Assembly: GCF_034344865.1 (NCBI RefSeq)
Contig: NZ_CP133774.1
Span: 5,332,001 to 5,396,000, forward strand
Direction of reading: 5' to 3'
Length of the DNA stretch: 64,000 nt
Source of the DNA: Pseudomonas sp. 10S4
Lineage (GTDB): Bacteria; Pseudomonadota; Gammaproteobacteria; Pseudomonadales; Pseudomonadaceae
The position numbers and the translations under genes were made by a program. The notes beneath the pieces were generated by a model that worked only from the letters and a program-made list of their open reading frames with translations, did not search any database and was not told where the DNA came from. Below, piece after piece: positions 42,219 through 51,129 of the stretch; the first letter of the stretch is position 1; every line of letters begins with the position of its first letter.

Positions 42219-43757
42219 ATGCTGCTCACGGAAGATGCCCTTGAATTCGCCCGCCGGCACATCGGTGCTTACTACGACACTGACTTCTTCCCGAAGCCCT
42301 TCGAATTTATGGCTGTCTGGCACTGCTGGGACGAGGTCAAAGCCTACCTGCTGGCAACGCCTCTAAAAGACGTTTTGAGCAGTCAGCCCCGCGTCTTACC
42401 GTGGCACAAGGCGCGAGGAGGATGCCGAGTTGTCCATCAACTCGAGCCACTCGACGCGTTGATCTACACCGCCCTCGTTTCCCTGGTGGCCGAAAAGGTC
42501 GAACAGGCGCGCATGGGGCCGGAGGTGTCCTGTGCCTACCGTATCCAGGTCAGTTCCAACAGTTTCTTCTCACGGGGATCGGGCTTTGACACGTATCGTG
42601 AAAACTGTGAGCGGCTGGCGAGCCAACACAGCCATGTGCTGTCCACTGACATCAGCGATTTCTACAACCAGATCTACTTGCACCGCATCCGTAATGGGCT
42701 GGAGGAAATCGGCGCTGGTGCCGCCCTCTCCAAGGAGATCGAATCCTTCCTGATGCGGCTCAACATTAAGTCCTCACAAGGGTTGCCCGTGGGCCCCGCG
42801 GCCTCGATCATCCTTGCGGAAGCGGCGCTGATAGACGTCGACCAATTCATCGCGCATAGGGGGCTCGAGCATGTCCGTTACGTTGATGATTACCGGATAT
42901 TCAGCGACGACGAGGCGGAGCTGAAGGCCATCCTGGAAGATCTGGTGGTGTACCTGCACCAACAGCACCGGCTAGGTCTGGTCTCGGAAAAGACCAAGAT
43001 TCAAGACTCTGCGACCTTCCTCCATGTGGAGCTGAAGAACGCCTACCAACTGGAGAAACTTGATCTGATGCGCAGCATTGAGGCCGGCAATCAGTACGGT
43101 GAGTACCAGGACGAACAGGCAGAACACGATGAAGATGAGGAGGAGGATCCGGAAGACAGCGATGAGTCCAGCCTTGGGGAACGCCTCTCTGAAGCCCTCA
43201 TGCGCGCAAAAGAATCAGGCGTGATCGACCTTGGGGTGATGCGAGCCATCATAAGACGGGCTAAGAATGCCCGAGACTATACGATTGCCCCTCTCCTCAC
43301 AGAAGATCTCGAGTTCTACCTGCCGGTGATAAATGACGTAGCACTCTATTTTGATTCCCTTCCCCCTGCTGACCATTTTGTGTTGGCGCCAGCTCTATCC
43401 CACGCATGCCGTCAGGGCCATCTGGAGAGCCAAAGCGCAAGGGTATGGATGGGTTGGTACCTTGCAAGGCATGTGGGTGCGAACACGCCAGTGTTGAAGC
43501 AGTACCTCCAACGGTGCGGTATCGCCATCGCGACTGCGGCCGAGCTTTCCAGAGGGAACCGCGCGTGGTCAAAGGAAGCAAAGCAAAGGGTATCCGGTAC
43601 CGCTTCCTGGGATCGAAGAGCCTTCATATTGGCGCTCAGCGGACTGTCTGAAGATGAACGAAAAGTGAGTCTGCAACTGCTGAAGAACAGTGTGTCATTG
43701 ACCAAGCTGGATGGCTGGGTCTGCAAATGGGTGCAAGACGGCGCACCGGGCTTCTGA
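42219..43757 (+). CDS. Reverse transcriptase of the antiviral (Abi/UG-like) type
   Basis: 512 residues; AAGG precedes the ATG. RT motifs: LSTDISDFYNQIYL (motif A aspartates at about 144-147), SSQGLPVGPAASIILAE (motif B, 185-201) and the catalytic YVDD at 221-224 in VRYVDDYRIFSDD. An acidic linker (EHDEDEEEDPEDSDE, about 300-315) follows, then a 190-residue helical C-terminal domain. No retron non-coding RNA, Cas1 or group II intron features adjoin. The layout fits defence-associated RTs of the UG/Abi groups; the exact class needs a phylogeny. Confidence 0.82.
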   Translation: MLLTEDALEFARRHIGAYYDTDFFPKPFEFMAVWHCWDEVKAYLLATPLKDVLSSQPRVLPWHKARGGCRVVHQLEPLDALIYTALVSLVAEKVEQARMGPEVSCAYRIQVSSNSFFSRGSGFDTYRENCERLASQHSHVLSTDISDFYNQIYLHRIRNGLEEIGAGAALSKEIESFLMRLNIKSSQGLPVGPAASIILAEAALIDVDQFIAHRGLEHVRYVDDYRIFSDDEAELKAILEDLVVYLHQQHRLGLVSEKTKIQDSATFLHVELKNAYQLEKLDLMRSIEAGNQYGEYQDEQAEHDEDEEEDPEDSDESSLGERLSEALMRAKESGVIDLGVMRAIIRRAKNARDYTIAPLLTEDLEFYLPVINDVALYFDSLPPADHFVLAPALSHACRQGHLESQSARVWMGWYLARHVGANTPVLKQYLQRCGIAIATAAELSRGNRAWSKEAKQRVSGTASWDRRAFILALSGLSEDERKVSLQLLKNSVSLTKLDGWVCKWVQDGAPGF

Positions 43758-43885
43758 GCTCAGGCAACCGCCTGGGCCTTGGTGAGGTGGTTTACGTTAC
43801 ATCAGCAGAATCTGAAGCCGTGGAGCGCATGATGAGAGGCTATTTGGCGTGCCATCCACCAATGCGCAGCCGGATCGCCAGCCGA

Positions 43886-44329
43886 TTAGGTTTCGGTATG
43901 CACCGCTTCGTCATCTGGCTTTAGCTCTCTTGGCTTACCCGGTTGGAACAGGTACCGCCCGTTCGCCATCAACACCGTACCCACGAAATGCGGGATCGCT
44001 AGACTCTGCAGATCTCGTTCGCGGGCATCACCTTCCATCCGGTGCTGCACCAGGTCGTTGTTATAGAAGCGCAGGGTTTTGGCAAAGGCCAGCGCCATCG
44101 ATTCAGGTTGGGTGGAACGAGGATTCGCATACAACAGTGAAAATGATTCACCGAACCACCAGTGAGCGGTCAATTTGTCCCTCTTCTCTACCGCCTTGTG
44201 ACGGTGGTAAAGGTTGGTCAGGACGACCATGTCGACGTTGGAGTATTCATCCGCCGGCGCATAGGATTGATTGGTAAACAGCCCTCGGCTTCCAGTGAGG
44301 TAAGGGGCCGCCGAGTCGCCATCAAGTCC
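43886..44329 (-). pseudogene. C-terminal remnant of an unidentified, possibly conjugative-element, protein
   Basis: An open minus-strand frame of about 147 codons runs from a stop near 44330 with no proper start. It encodes ordered sequence such as GLFTNQSYAPADEYSNVDM, VVLTNLYHRHKAVEKRDKL and TAHWWFGESFSLLYAN. An internal ATG at 44230 would give 114 residues. The sequence reads like the end of a larger protein, perhaps from an integrating conjugative element; this link is from memory and weak. Its 5' part overlaps the truncated DUF7281-type frame on the other strand, marking a recombination junction near 44280-44330. Confidence 0.4.
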
Positions 44330-44869
44330 CTACCGGGGCGACCTTTGTTGCTTGGAGATACCCCATTTACCCTGCCCCCGGGCGTCAATTTGGACGTTGA
44401 TCGCCAGTGGGTCGTAGAGCACTGCCGGCATGATGCAGTACTCCTAGTCGAAAACTGGGAGAACTTCGAGCTAACCGAACAGACGCCAATCCTCAAATCG
44501 GTGCCTGGTAATCCTCTGGTGGTATTCCGTGGGGCACCAGGTAGCTACAAGATCGACAGTGCGCATCGCCTTCTGAAGGATCTTGGTTTGCCAGTCATCG
44601 CGTTCACCGATTATGACCCTGAGGGTCTCGCGATCGCAGCCACTCTGCCTTTTTTCAGCCAGTACCTTGCTCCCGGGACGCAATGCCTGGAAAAACTCTG
44701 CAGCAGATTGAGCACTCAGCGCAGGTATCGCGAACAGATCGTTCAAAAGCGCTCGATGCTTGAGGCGCTTGATGATCCCGAGCTGAAGCGTGTGTTTGAA
44801 ATTATCAAAACTGCGGGCAAGGCCCTACCTCAGGAAAGTCTGATTGGACTGTCGAATTGGCAGGAGTAG
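44279..44869 (+). pseudogene. 5'-truncated DUF7281-type (Toprim-like) protein
   Basis: About 196 codons carry the C-terminal half of a DUF7281-like protein: PLLLGDTPFTLPPGVNLDVD, VLLVENWENFEL (candidate acidic residue), PLVVFRGAPGSYKIDSAHRL and VIAFTDYDPEGLAIAATLP, whose DxDxxG-like box recalls Toprim. The N-terminal half expected for the family is missing, and sequence upstream of 44279 in this frame is antisense to another gene remnant. It probably lost its start in a rearrangement. Related proteins occur in defence islands next to nucleases. Confidence 0.55.
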
Positions 44870-45327
44870 GCAGTAGACCTTCAGCTTTTGCAGGAAAAGC
44901 GGGCCGCGGTATGCCGCTCTCACCCCCGCGGAGGACACCGTTCAATATGGGAGCGAGGGCTGTAGAGCCCTATACGTGCCCACGCGGGCGTTCATCATGA
45001 AAAAAGCGATTTTCGGCTACAGAATTCGACGGCGTAATTTCAATCAAAATCGATGAGTCGCGTTTTTGGCTCGCGCCTCAGCAGGCGACAGCGCTAGCCT
45101 CAATACTCACCGAGCGAACAAGAGATCAAGGATGACTCCCGCTTTCTCCTTGCGGGAATGGCGCTGTGAGACAGCAGCTCTTCATCGCAGAAAGATGAGC
45201 CTCTGAAAAAAATTCCCAATCGGGCTCAAGGTTTCTCAAAACGAACCGTTTGTCATACCTATGACATTTTGAGAATCCAGCTTTGAACCTACCAACGATC
45301 CCATTCCCCCGTTGCTTGAAAGGCGCC
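44870..45327. other. Stretch without a confident gene
   Basis: 458 nt. It contains a short hairpin AGGGCT/AGCCCT at 44956-44971 that may terminate the truncated upstream gene, and CCCGC/GCGGG at about 45138-45156. It presumably also holds the promoter of the next two-gene unit. Confidence 0.3.
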
Positions 45328-45603
45328 ATGTCGTTTGCCGACTCCATCCAAGGTCGTCGTCAGCGTGGGGCGTGGGAGCGCCTGATCAGCTACATCGAGT
45401 CATCTGACTCCCTTTCTGACTTCGATAAAGCTGCAGCCTTCGCAGAAGGTTATGCGCAGGGGCTGGTAGACAGCGAACAGATCGAAATCTCCACAGAGCG
45501 TGACTTATTGATCATCTCGATCGTTGACGAGTGGCGGCGGCATTTCATCCACTCCAATGTTTCGTCCACCTGTAGCACTCTCCTTCTCCAAGGACATTCA
45601 TGA
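45328..45603 (+). CDS. Small protein coupled to the DUF262 gene
   Basis: 91 residues from the ATG at 45328 (MSFADSIQGRRQRGAWERL); a longer in-frame start at 45283 exists. A short helical pattern (DFDKAAAFAEGYAQGLVDS) is visible but no known family. Its stop overlaps the ATG of the DUF262 gene (ATGA), so the two are translationally coupled and probably act together. Confidence 0.55.
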   Translation: MSFADSIQGRRQRGAWERLISYIESSDSLSDFDKAAAFAEGYAQGLVDSEQIEISTERDLLIISIVDEWRRHFIHSNVSSTCSTLLLQGHS

Positions 45604-46199
45604 CTTCAAAATTTCAGCGCTACGCCGATGATGAAATTTCAGACCCAAGCATCCAAATGCCTCATCAATTTTTGGCCACCAGCACCCAGCAATATCCGAT
45701 TGATATCTTGGTTTCCCGTTTGGAAAAACACTTGGCAGACCCTTCTTCTGCTCACGAGAAATATCCTTGGGCAGCGGGATTTGTGATGGGCATCCCTGTT
45801 CCATCTTGGCAGCGTCAAGTGGTCTGGAATGTAGGTCAAAAGACTCGGTTTATTGTTGCTGTGTGGTCTGGGGCGGATCTCGGGAGCTATCTCACTAATG
45901 CATGGTGCGATTCCGGCGTGGGGCGAGCTTTGGCAGAGAACAGTGACATTCTGATCGATGGGCAACAGCGTCTGCATAGCTTTGAAGAGTATTTCCTTGA
46001 TCGCTTGGCTGTCCCAGATGTTCAAGGGCAGCCGAGGGTGTGGTCTGAAGTTGGTAACGGAGAACGCAAGCGGTTCTTGTCGACGGTCTTTACGCACGCC
46101 CATGTATCATCTGATGACGAACTGTTGTTACGCAAAACGTATGATCTTTGCGCCATGGGTGTAGCTCCTCGTACTAACGATCAGCGCGCGGCTCGATAA
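45600..46199 (+). CDS. Short DUF262-domain protein
   Basis: 199 residues. The DUF262 (GmrSD N-terminal/ParB-like) pattern is seen: VPSWQRQVVWNVGQKTRFI and the hallmark ILIDGQQRLHSFEEYF. In GmrSD and relatives this domain binds or hydrolyses nucleotides and is joined to an HNH nuclease (DUF1524). Here it is a stand-alone unit without a nuclease. The frame is intact and ends in TYDLCAMGVAPRTNDQRA, where many short DUF262 proteins end. Confidence 0.75.
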   Translation: MTSKFQRYADDEISDPSIQMPHQFLATSTQQYPIDILVSRLEKHLADPSSAHEKYPWAAGFVMGIPVPSWQRQVVWNVGQKTRFIVAVWSGADLGSYLTNAWCDSGVGRALAENSDILIDGQQRLHSFEEYFLDRLAVPDVQGQPRVWSEVGNGERKRFLSTVFTHAHVSSDDELLLRKTYDLCAMGVAPRTNDQRAAR

Positions 46200-46254
46200 C
46201 CTTTAGAGCCTAGCTGTTGTGGCATGCCCCTTTGGGGATGGCTGTCGTAAACCC

Positions 46255-46276
46255 AGCCCTGTCTTTCGACAGGGCT
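46255..46276. terminator. Hairpin after the DUF262 gene
   Basis: AGCCCTGTC, loop TTTC, GACAGGGCT: a perfect 9-bp stem 55 nt after the DUF262 stop codon. A smaller GCCCC/GGGG hairpin lies just before it. It could end the transcript; no T-run follows. Confidence 0.45.
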
Positions 46277-46439
46277 TGGCCCTATGGGCTTCCATCCTCA
46301 TGCCCTTCGACCGTCCAGGTCTGCGCGCTCCGCTTGCACGATGACCCGGGTCACTTCTCGGTTTGTACATTACCCGCACCTTCATGCACCCATCAAAAAA
46401 TAGGGCATTTATTTAGCCAGTGATTGCAGTGGAGTGTCC

Positions 46440-46544
46440 ATGGTGCTCGACGAGTCCGCGAACTCGTTAGATGGTTTGAGTTTCACTGTCTTTGAATCTA
46501 TCAAAAACTCGAAATCTCGCGGGCTAATGCCCAACAAAAGCTAG
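46440..46544 (+). CDS. Possible 34-residue small protein
   Basis: The reading frame MVLDESANSLDGLSFTVFES... has GGAG 5 nt before the ATG. An inverted repeat around 46540-46571 (GCTAG...CTAGC enclosing GGCG-TTTC-CGCC) closes it like a terminator. No homology recognised; offered as a candidate only. Confidence 0.2.
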   Translation: MVLDESANSLDGLSFTVFESIKNSKSRGLMPNKS

Positions 46545-46721
46545 TCGGGCGTTTCCGCCTCTTGGCTAGCCTGCTCAGAGGTCAGATCATTGGTGGCAAA
46601 AGAAAGTTGAGTAATCGCTAAAGCTTTCGGACTTTCCTTCCGTTTAGTAAATAACGGCGAAGCTGATGCGAGCCGCCGTCAAATCCCATTTATTTCACTG
46701 GAAAGAAAAGATAGGAAAAAT

Positions 46722-46994
46722 ATGAAAGAGCTCGAAATTTTCAAAGACGAAAATAATCTCCGATTTTCAGTTGGGCGCTTCAAAAATCTGCCAAGAGACT
46801 CGCAAGAGTTATCTGTAAAGGCTAAATACTATAACGTCATGGTTGCCGAACTAACTGAAAAAAGAGTCGAGATCACTCTGGGCGAGTTCCAAATTGTGCT
46901 ATCGGCAGAGCAAGCGCATGAGCTGGCCTGCCATCTTGTTCTTGCCGGCTTCGATGCGGAAAAATTTGAAAACCAGATGGCACCAATCTTGTAA
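46722..46994 (+). CDS. Hypothetical small protein
   Basis: 90 residues, AGGA 7 nt before the ATG. The sequence (MKELEIFKDENNLRFSVGRF; ELTEKRVEITLGEFQIVLSA) alternates like a small beta-sheet protein with a C-terminal helix (EQAHELACHLVLAGFDAEKF). A/T-rich codons suggest acquired DNA. No family recognised. Confidence 0.55.
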   Translation: MKELEIFKDENNLRFSVGRFKNLPRDSQELSVKAKYYNVMVAELTEKRVEITLGEFQIVLSAEQAHELACHLVLAGFDAEKFENQMAPIL

Positions 46995-47364
46995 AGCTTG
47001 AGATTTTTAAGCTCGCTAGAAATCACCCTACAACGGTCACTCCTTTTCTATCAAGGGGGAATGGTGCACCAGCCCTTCTCCTGAACCTAATCAATCTGCC
47101 CCACCCTCGCGAACGTCGACGGCTTCAGGCAGTTGCTCTCCCATGTCTCCCGTAAATGCCTCGCGGCGGAAAAGACCTGGTGATAGCAGAAGGAAGTCCA
47201 CCGTGATGACCGGGGTGGTTGACGGATTTTGATGCAGAGGCCTCACGATGGATGGCTCTGTACACCAATCCGACCTGAACCTTGAGAAGAGAAGAAAAAG
47301 GTCAGGACATTTTTCGCGCCATCACTGAAAATGCTCTTCAGCATCGAGGTAGGGGTAACGCGAC
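46995..47364. other. Stretch without a confident gene
   Basis: 370 nt. Short open stretches only. A reading ending near 47350 (KGQDIFRAITENALQHRG) could be a remnant of a gene upstream of 47365. No regulatory motif recognised. Confidence 0.25.
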
Positions 47365-47906
47365 ATGAAATGGCTTCTAGATCTATGGGCTCGATTTTTC
47401 CCAGACAACAGGCCGGAATGGGAGAAGAAAAAGACCTCAAATTCATCACGGCGCTAAACAATCTTAAGAATTACTCCGTGACCGACCGTGGCGGATTATC
47501 TATCGATCCTGAAGAGCTGCGCGGGCAAGCAATGGCTGACCGCGTAGAACTTAAGCACCTCGTACAGACGCGTTCACAGCCCATGCCTCAGTCCTCCGCT
47601 GAATCGCGTAGTACCTCTCATAAGCATGCGTCTCTGGCCTCCGTGAAGGTCGGCGACTATGTCCAGCTCGTGACCTGGCGGCAGTTGAACGCTGATGCAT
47701 GCGTGCGCTACGTGTGCCTCGAGTCATTGGCTTCAAAGCAGTTCGCCGTCGCTTCCACAGACTACTTCTCCCTGCTTGAGGATCGTGACGAAACTGCTCT
47801 CGATGCGAAGGTAATTCAGCGAGTCGCACGGGCTGTGATTTCTACTGAACTTGAGTGGTTCGACTCACCCAGCGCAGCTATGGATGCGTCCGACGCGAGC
47901 ATTTGA
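47365..47906 (+). CDS. Hypothetical protein, frame broken in an A5 run at 47428-47432
   Basis: About 180 residues once one A is added. The first part MKWLLDLWARFFPDNRPEW reads EKKK and then continues in the next frame as DLKFITALNNLKNYSVTDRG. Without the correction the 3' part has no supported start. The protein has a short hydrophobic N-terminus, a linker rich in Ser/Gln (about 70-90) and a beta-like C-terminal domain (VGDYVQLVTWRQLNADACVR). No family recognised. Confidence 0.5.
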
Positions 47907-47987
47907 GATGCCTTGAGCAGTCGCATCACGCTTTGCGATGACTCGCACACCAAGCATTCATCATCTAGCGCCATGCTCCGATTACGC

Positions 47988-49198
47988 TCAAAAGTTTTCG
48001 GTGCCTTCAACAGCTGCATATGCCTCCAAGCTGACATCAACCGCCCTGTCCAACCTAAGTAGCGCCCCACTCCCCTGCGTTTCTTCGGCATCAATGCAGG
48101 CTGCAGAGTCAGCGAAGATCACGATCGCCTTCTGCCCAGTCTTTGAGCTGGGGTAAATGATCCCGTCTATCTGAGCTCCATCGCCCGTACGGTAAACATG
48201 TCGAAAATATTCGGTCACCACCTGGGTGGGCACGTACTCAGCGTGTGCCCTATCACTACGCTCAATAGGCTTGGTGAAATCGTTGATAAAGTTATTCATG
48301 AACCGGTAATAGTTACGCAGCGTCTGGAGCTTTGGATCGAAAAGACTGGGTATAGGAAGCGACTTCGATAGATCCACCACCCTAAGATTTCGAAGGGCAG
48401 TGAACTCACCCGAGGCGACCTTCTTTCCCTTCGCATTGTCGGGTTCGTAAATCTCACGAATGGCTGTGTTGAGATCGAATGCGCCATAGAACATCGGAAT
48501 GCCAACTGGACTCATCCTGTTTGGCATATTTGCTCGTTCGGCAGGAGGGGGCCCAGATCCTTAGCCTGCGTTTTAACCTCGTCCTGATTGACGATCCGAA
48601 CTCGATAAATTTTTTCCCCTGCCGGAACCGTATCGATAAGACCCAGATCTCTCACAACCCGGCCCAATGTCTCCAAGATGTCAACCGGGTTCATTTCGTC
48701 ATGCTGGTCATGATCGTATGTTGGGTTAACTGCCTTGAAAAAAACGAATCGCGCGGTGTGAGTGATGAATCTACTGAAGCTCTGCCAGCCGTAAACCAAT
48801 ATCTTGTGAACAGGGAGGGAATACGGGTCTTTCTCGCACCATCCTGCGTCATGAATTGACCCGGCAATGGTATCTAGAATTTCTTCGGGGCAATCGGGGC
48901 CTACGTCGTAAAGCAGTTCATAGATGTTGTAAACATCCCCCTGCCACCCACCTTCCCGGGTCTCGTAGGGAAGTCCTTCACTGGCTGGATCGCCCCACTC
49001 CAAGAACAAGCTGTTCACCACGTGCTCTATCACACTATCCATGTCGGATACTCTGACTGATCTTTGGCAGTAGGTGCAGGTACCGGGGCTACGATTCCTC
49101 CTAACGAATTTTTTCAGTCCAGGGTCTTGAGCGCATCTCTCGCAGACAAAGGTATTCTCAACGCTCGAATAGCCGTGTCCCATTTCCTCGTCCAACAT
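47988..49198 (-). CDS. HEPN/RES-domain protein, frame broken in a G5 run at 48547-48551
   Basis: About 404 residues when one base is added. The N-terminal part has a cysteine cluster (CERCAQDPGLKKF, CTYCQRSV) typical of the HEPN/RES N-terminal family. It reads to AKDLGP and then, in the next frame, PPAERANMPNRMSPVGIPM, the expected entry of a RES domain (YRVRI... MSPVGIPMFYGAFD). The start ATG at 49198 has GGAG upstream. RES domains in toxins degrade NAD+, so this may be an NAD-depleting or otherwise toxic defence protein. No antitoxin-like partner is adjacent; the 208-residue gene upstream on the same strand is a candidate partner. Confidence 0.7.
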
Positions 49199-49515
49199 CC
49201 TTTTGACTCCACCCATCCCGGAAATCTCACACTGTAGTGGATCTAATCGACAGGCTTTTGCCGACGAAAAAATCTGGAGTATATCGAGACCGGTGAGCCC
49301 TACACAGCCTTCAAATGGTACAGGTGAAATCGCAGGCATCGACTTTAGCCATGCGGCGGCAATTGGCCAAATCTACTGAGACTGATCGCGAACGTCTAGA
49401 ACCAACGCTTAGCCTCTTCAAGGAGCTATCGACTCTATCCGATCCGTGTAGCGACGTGCCTCGCGACTTCACCCTGGTACAGCCAACACACGAGCTTAAG
49501 ACACGGCCCATGCAG
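49199..49515. other. Stretch without a confident gene
   Basis: 317 nt between two minus-strand genes. A plus-strand reading from 49315 (MVQVKSQASTLAMRRQL) crosses into the next gene and lacks a ribosome-binding site. Nothing else recognised. Confidence 0.25.
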
Positions 49516-50142
49516 CTAAATTTGCGTGAGTTTGCCTTGGTCGTTTATCCACGGCACTTTAACCGTGGATTTACTCGACTGCACGGTCTGAGCCAGAAGA
49601 GATCCCGCGGCCCAAAGCTGCTCCATCAACCAAAACGCCTCCTCAAAACTGAGTGAGAACGAGCGACCATCAATGCTCAAACATGGCAGGTCAAGATCAT
49701 CATCTAGAGCGATCGCGAGCTTGTAATAAGTCGGCTCACCATGAAGCGATTCTGGATGCCGAAATGATCCCGAGGCGCAAAACTCGAATCCTTTTTTCTC
49801 CGACTCAAAAGTCTGCAATGAGTCACGCTCAGTCGGTAATGTTCGCGTTTGGATCAGCTGGCACCAGGAGGCATAGGCCTTCAACTGCGAGATCGATTCC
49901 GCGGCACCCTGCAAAACCCCGAGATGCGAGTAGGTCAACAACACCCTGGCAAGACTTTTAGTCACCTCGGCGCACTGCTGCCCCGTAAAGCAATACTCGG
50001 AATCATCAAGGACAAGAGAAACGTGGTTATCTACCACTTCGACCGACGCCATGTACGGTTCATGATCAGCAAAACCGTGCCACCTCATCGGGCGCTCGAC
50101 CATGAAAACGACATTGCTTGCAGCAAAAACCTCACCATTCAT
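49516..50142 (-). CDS. Hypothetical protein upstream of the HEPN/RES gene
   Basis: 208 residues, ATG preceded by GGTGG. The N-terminus is beta-like (MNGEVFAASNVVFMVERPMR; EPYMASVEVVDNHVSLVLDD), the rest mixed (FSLSFEEAFWLMEQLWAAGS). It is on the same strand as the HEPN/RES gene, 317 nt upstream. No recognised motif. Confidence 0.55.
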   Translation of the reverse strand: MNGEVFAASNVVFMVERPMRWHGFADHEPYMASVEVVDNHVSLVLDDSEYCFTGQQCAEVTKSLARVLLTYSHLGVLQGAAESISQLKAYASWCQLIQTRTLPTERDSLQTFESEKKGFEFCASGSFRHPESLHGEPTYYKLAIALDDDLDLPCLSIDGRSFSLSFEEAFWLMEQLWAAGSLLAQTVQSSKSTVKVPWINDQGKLTQI

Positions 50143-50604
50143 AAAGCATCCACCAATTAATTTGAATGCAAATACAAACGGCTCGCGGCGCCTAAAACTT
50201 TAGCAACAACCAAAAAATTACCGATCCACTAAGAAAGATGGCCTCATCAGCTATCGCCCCTATCCTAGCCAACCTCTTCACTCACCCTTCACACGAGCGC
50301 CTCCAAAGCAACTGTTTGTTCTCAATCGTGCAATATCTCTGTCGTCACTTCCCCCTATTGCACCTGCCCGGCCGAATTGGGCCGAGATAGCCTCATTGAT
50401 CTGACGTAAGACTTTAGTCGTAGAGTGCATTGTTATGGAGTGATGATGAACACTCTTCCCACTCCCGGTTTTATGGGCAATAGCATCCAATGGATGGGTA
50501 ATTCGATGCATCCACCACGCAATACGGTGATTCGCGTCGTGAGAGTAGCTTGAGTACCGTTTGCAAAAGTGGCATTTTGCCCACCAAGTGCAAAGGACGC
50601 CCAC
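50143..50604. other. Intergenic region before the first Thoeris-type module
   Basis: 462 nt without a supported gene. The part next to 50143 is A/T-rich and probably holds the promoter of the minus-strand gene; the end near 50600 should hold that of the TIR/SIR2 module. No palindrome recognised. Confidence 0.3.
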
Positions 50605-51102
50605 ATGCCGATTCGTCAGTCAGACCTGCTCAATGCAGGCTACAGCCGCTCTATTCAGGGGCGAATCGCCAAACGTGCCGGGCAAACCACCGCCTTTCTG
50701 AGTCATAGTCACAAGGACGCGACGCTCGCCCTAGGCTTGCAGGAAATGCTCAAGAATCAAGGCTGGGACGTCTACATCGATTGGCAAGATCAGACGATGC
50801 CCGACACGCCGGACGGTGAAACGGCATTCAATATCAAGGTCGCCATTGTCCGTGCGGACTGGTTCCTTTTTCTCGCAACACAGAACTCGATGGCATCGCG
50901 CTGGTGTCCTTGGAAAATCGGCTTTGCAGATGGGAAAAAGGCCCATGAGCGCATAGCGATCGTCCCCACCATGGATAACCATGGCCATTTCTATGGCAAC
51001 GAGTATCTGAGCCTTTACAACAAAATTGATGTACCTACTGGTTCCAGCGGTCTTGCTTTCTATGACACTCGGGGCAATGGCAAGTGGGTGCGCACTCTTT
51101 AA
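50605..51102 (+). CDS. TIR-domain protein, type A of module 1, catalytic Glu replaced by Lys
   Basis: 165 residues from the ATG at 50605 (MPIRQSDLLNAGYSRSI). TIR landmarks: TTAFLSHSHKDATLALGL (about 28-45), GWDVYIDWQDQTMP, ADWFLFLATQN and SRWCPWKIGFADGKK. The module 2 counterpart has SKWMPWELGYFDG, so the catalytic glutamate expected of TIR NADases is K104 here (codon AAA at 50914-50916). The rest of the fold is intact, so it may be a non-enzymatic sensor or regulator. It is followed 27 nt later by the SIR2-SLOG effector gene. Confidence 0.8.
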   Translation: MPIRQSDLLNAGYSRSIQGRIAKRAGQTTAFLSHSHKDATLALGLQEMLKNQGWDVYIDWQDQTMPDTPDGETAFNIKVAIVRADWFLFLATQNSMASRWCPWKIGFADGKKAHERIAIVPTMDNHGHFYGNEYLSLYNKIDVPTGSSGLAFYDTRGNGKWVRTL

Positions 51103-51129
51103 CTTCCACCTACCGGTAGTGCGTAAAAT

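Noticed and set aside
42219..43757. Retron or diversity-generating element
   Set aside because: No msr/msd-like inverted repeat or template/variable repeat pair was seen next to the reverse transcriptase.
44941..45160. attC-like or integron cassette features
   Set aside because: Only short, unrelated hairpins; no integrase-type core sites or repeated cassettes.
50278..50604. Minus-strand frame before the first TIR gene
   Set aside because: No ribosome-binding site, unusual His/Cys-rich start and no recognised domain.
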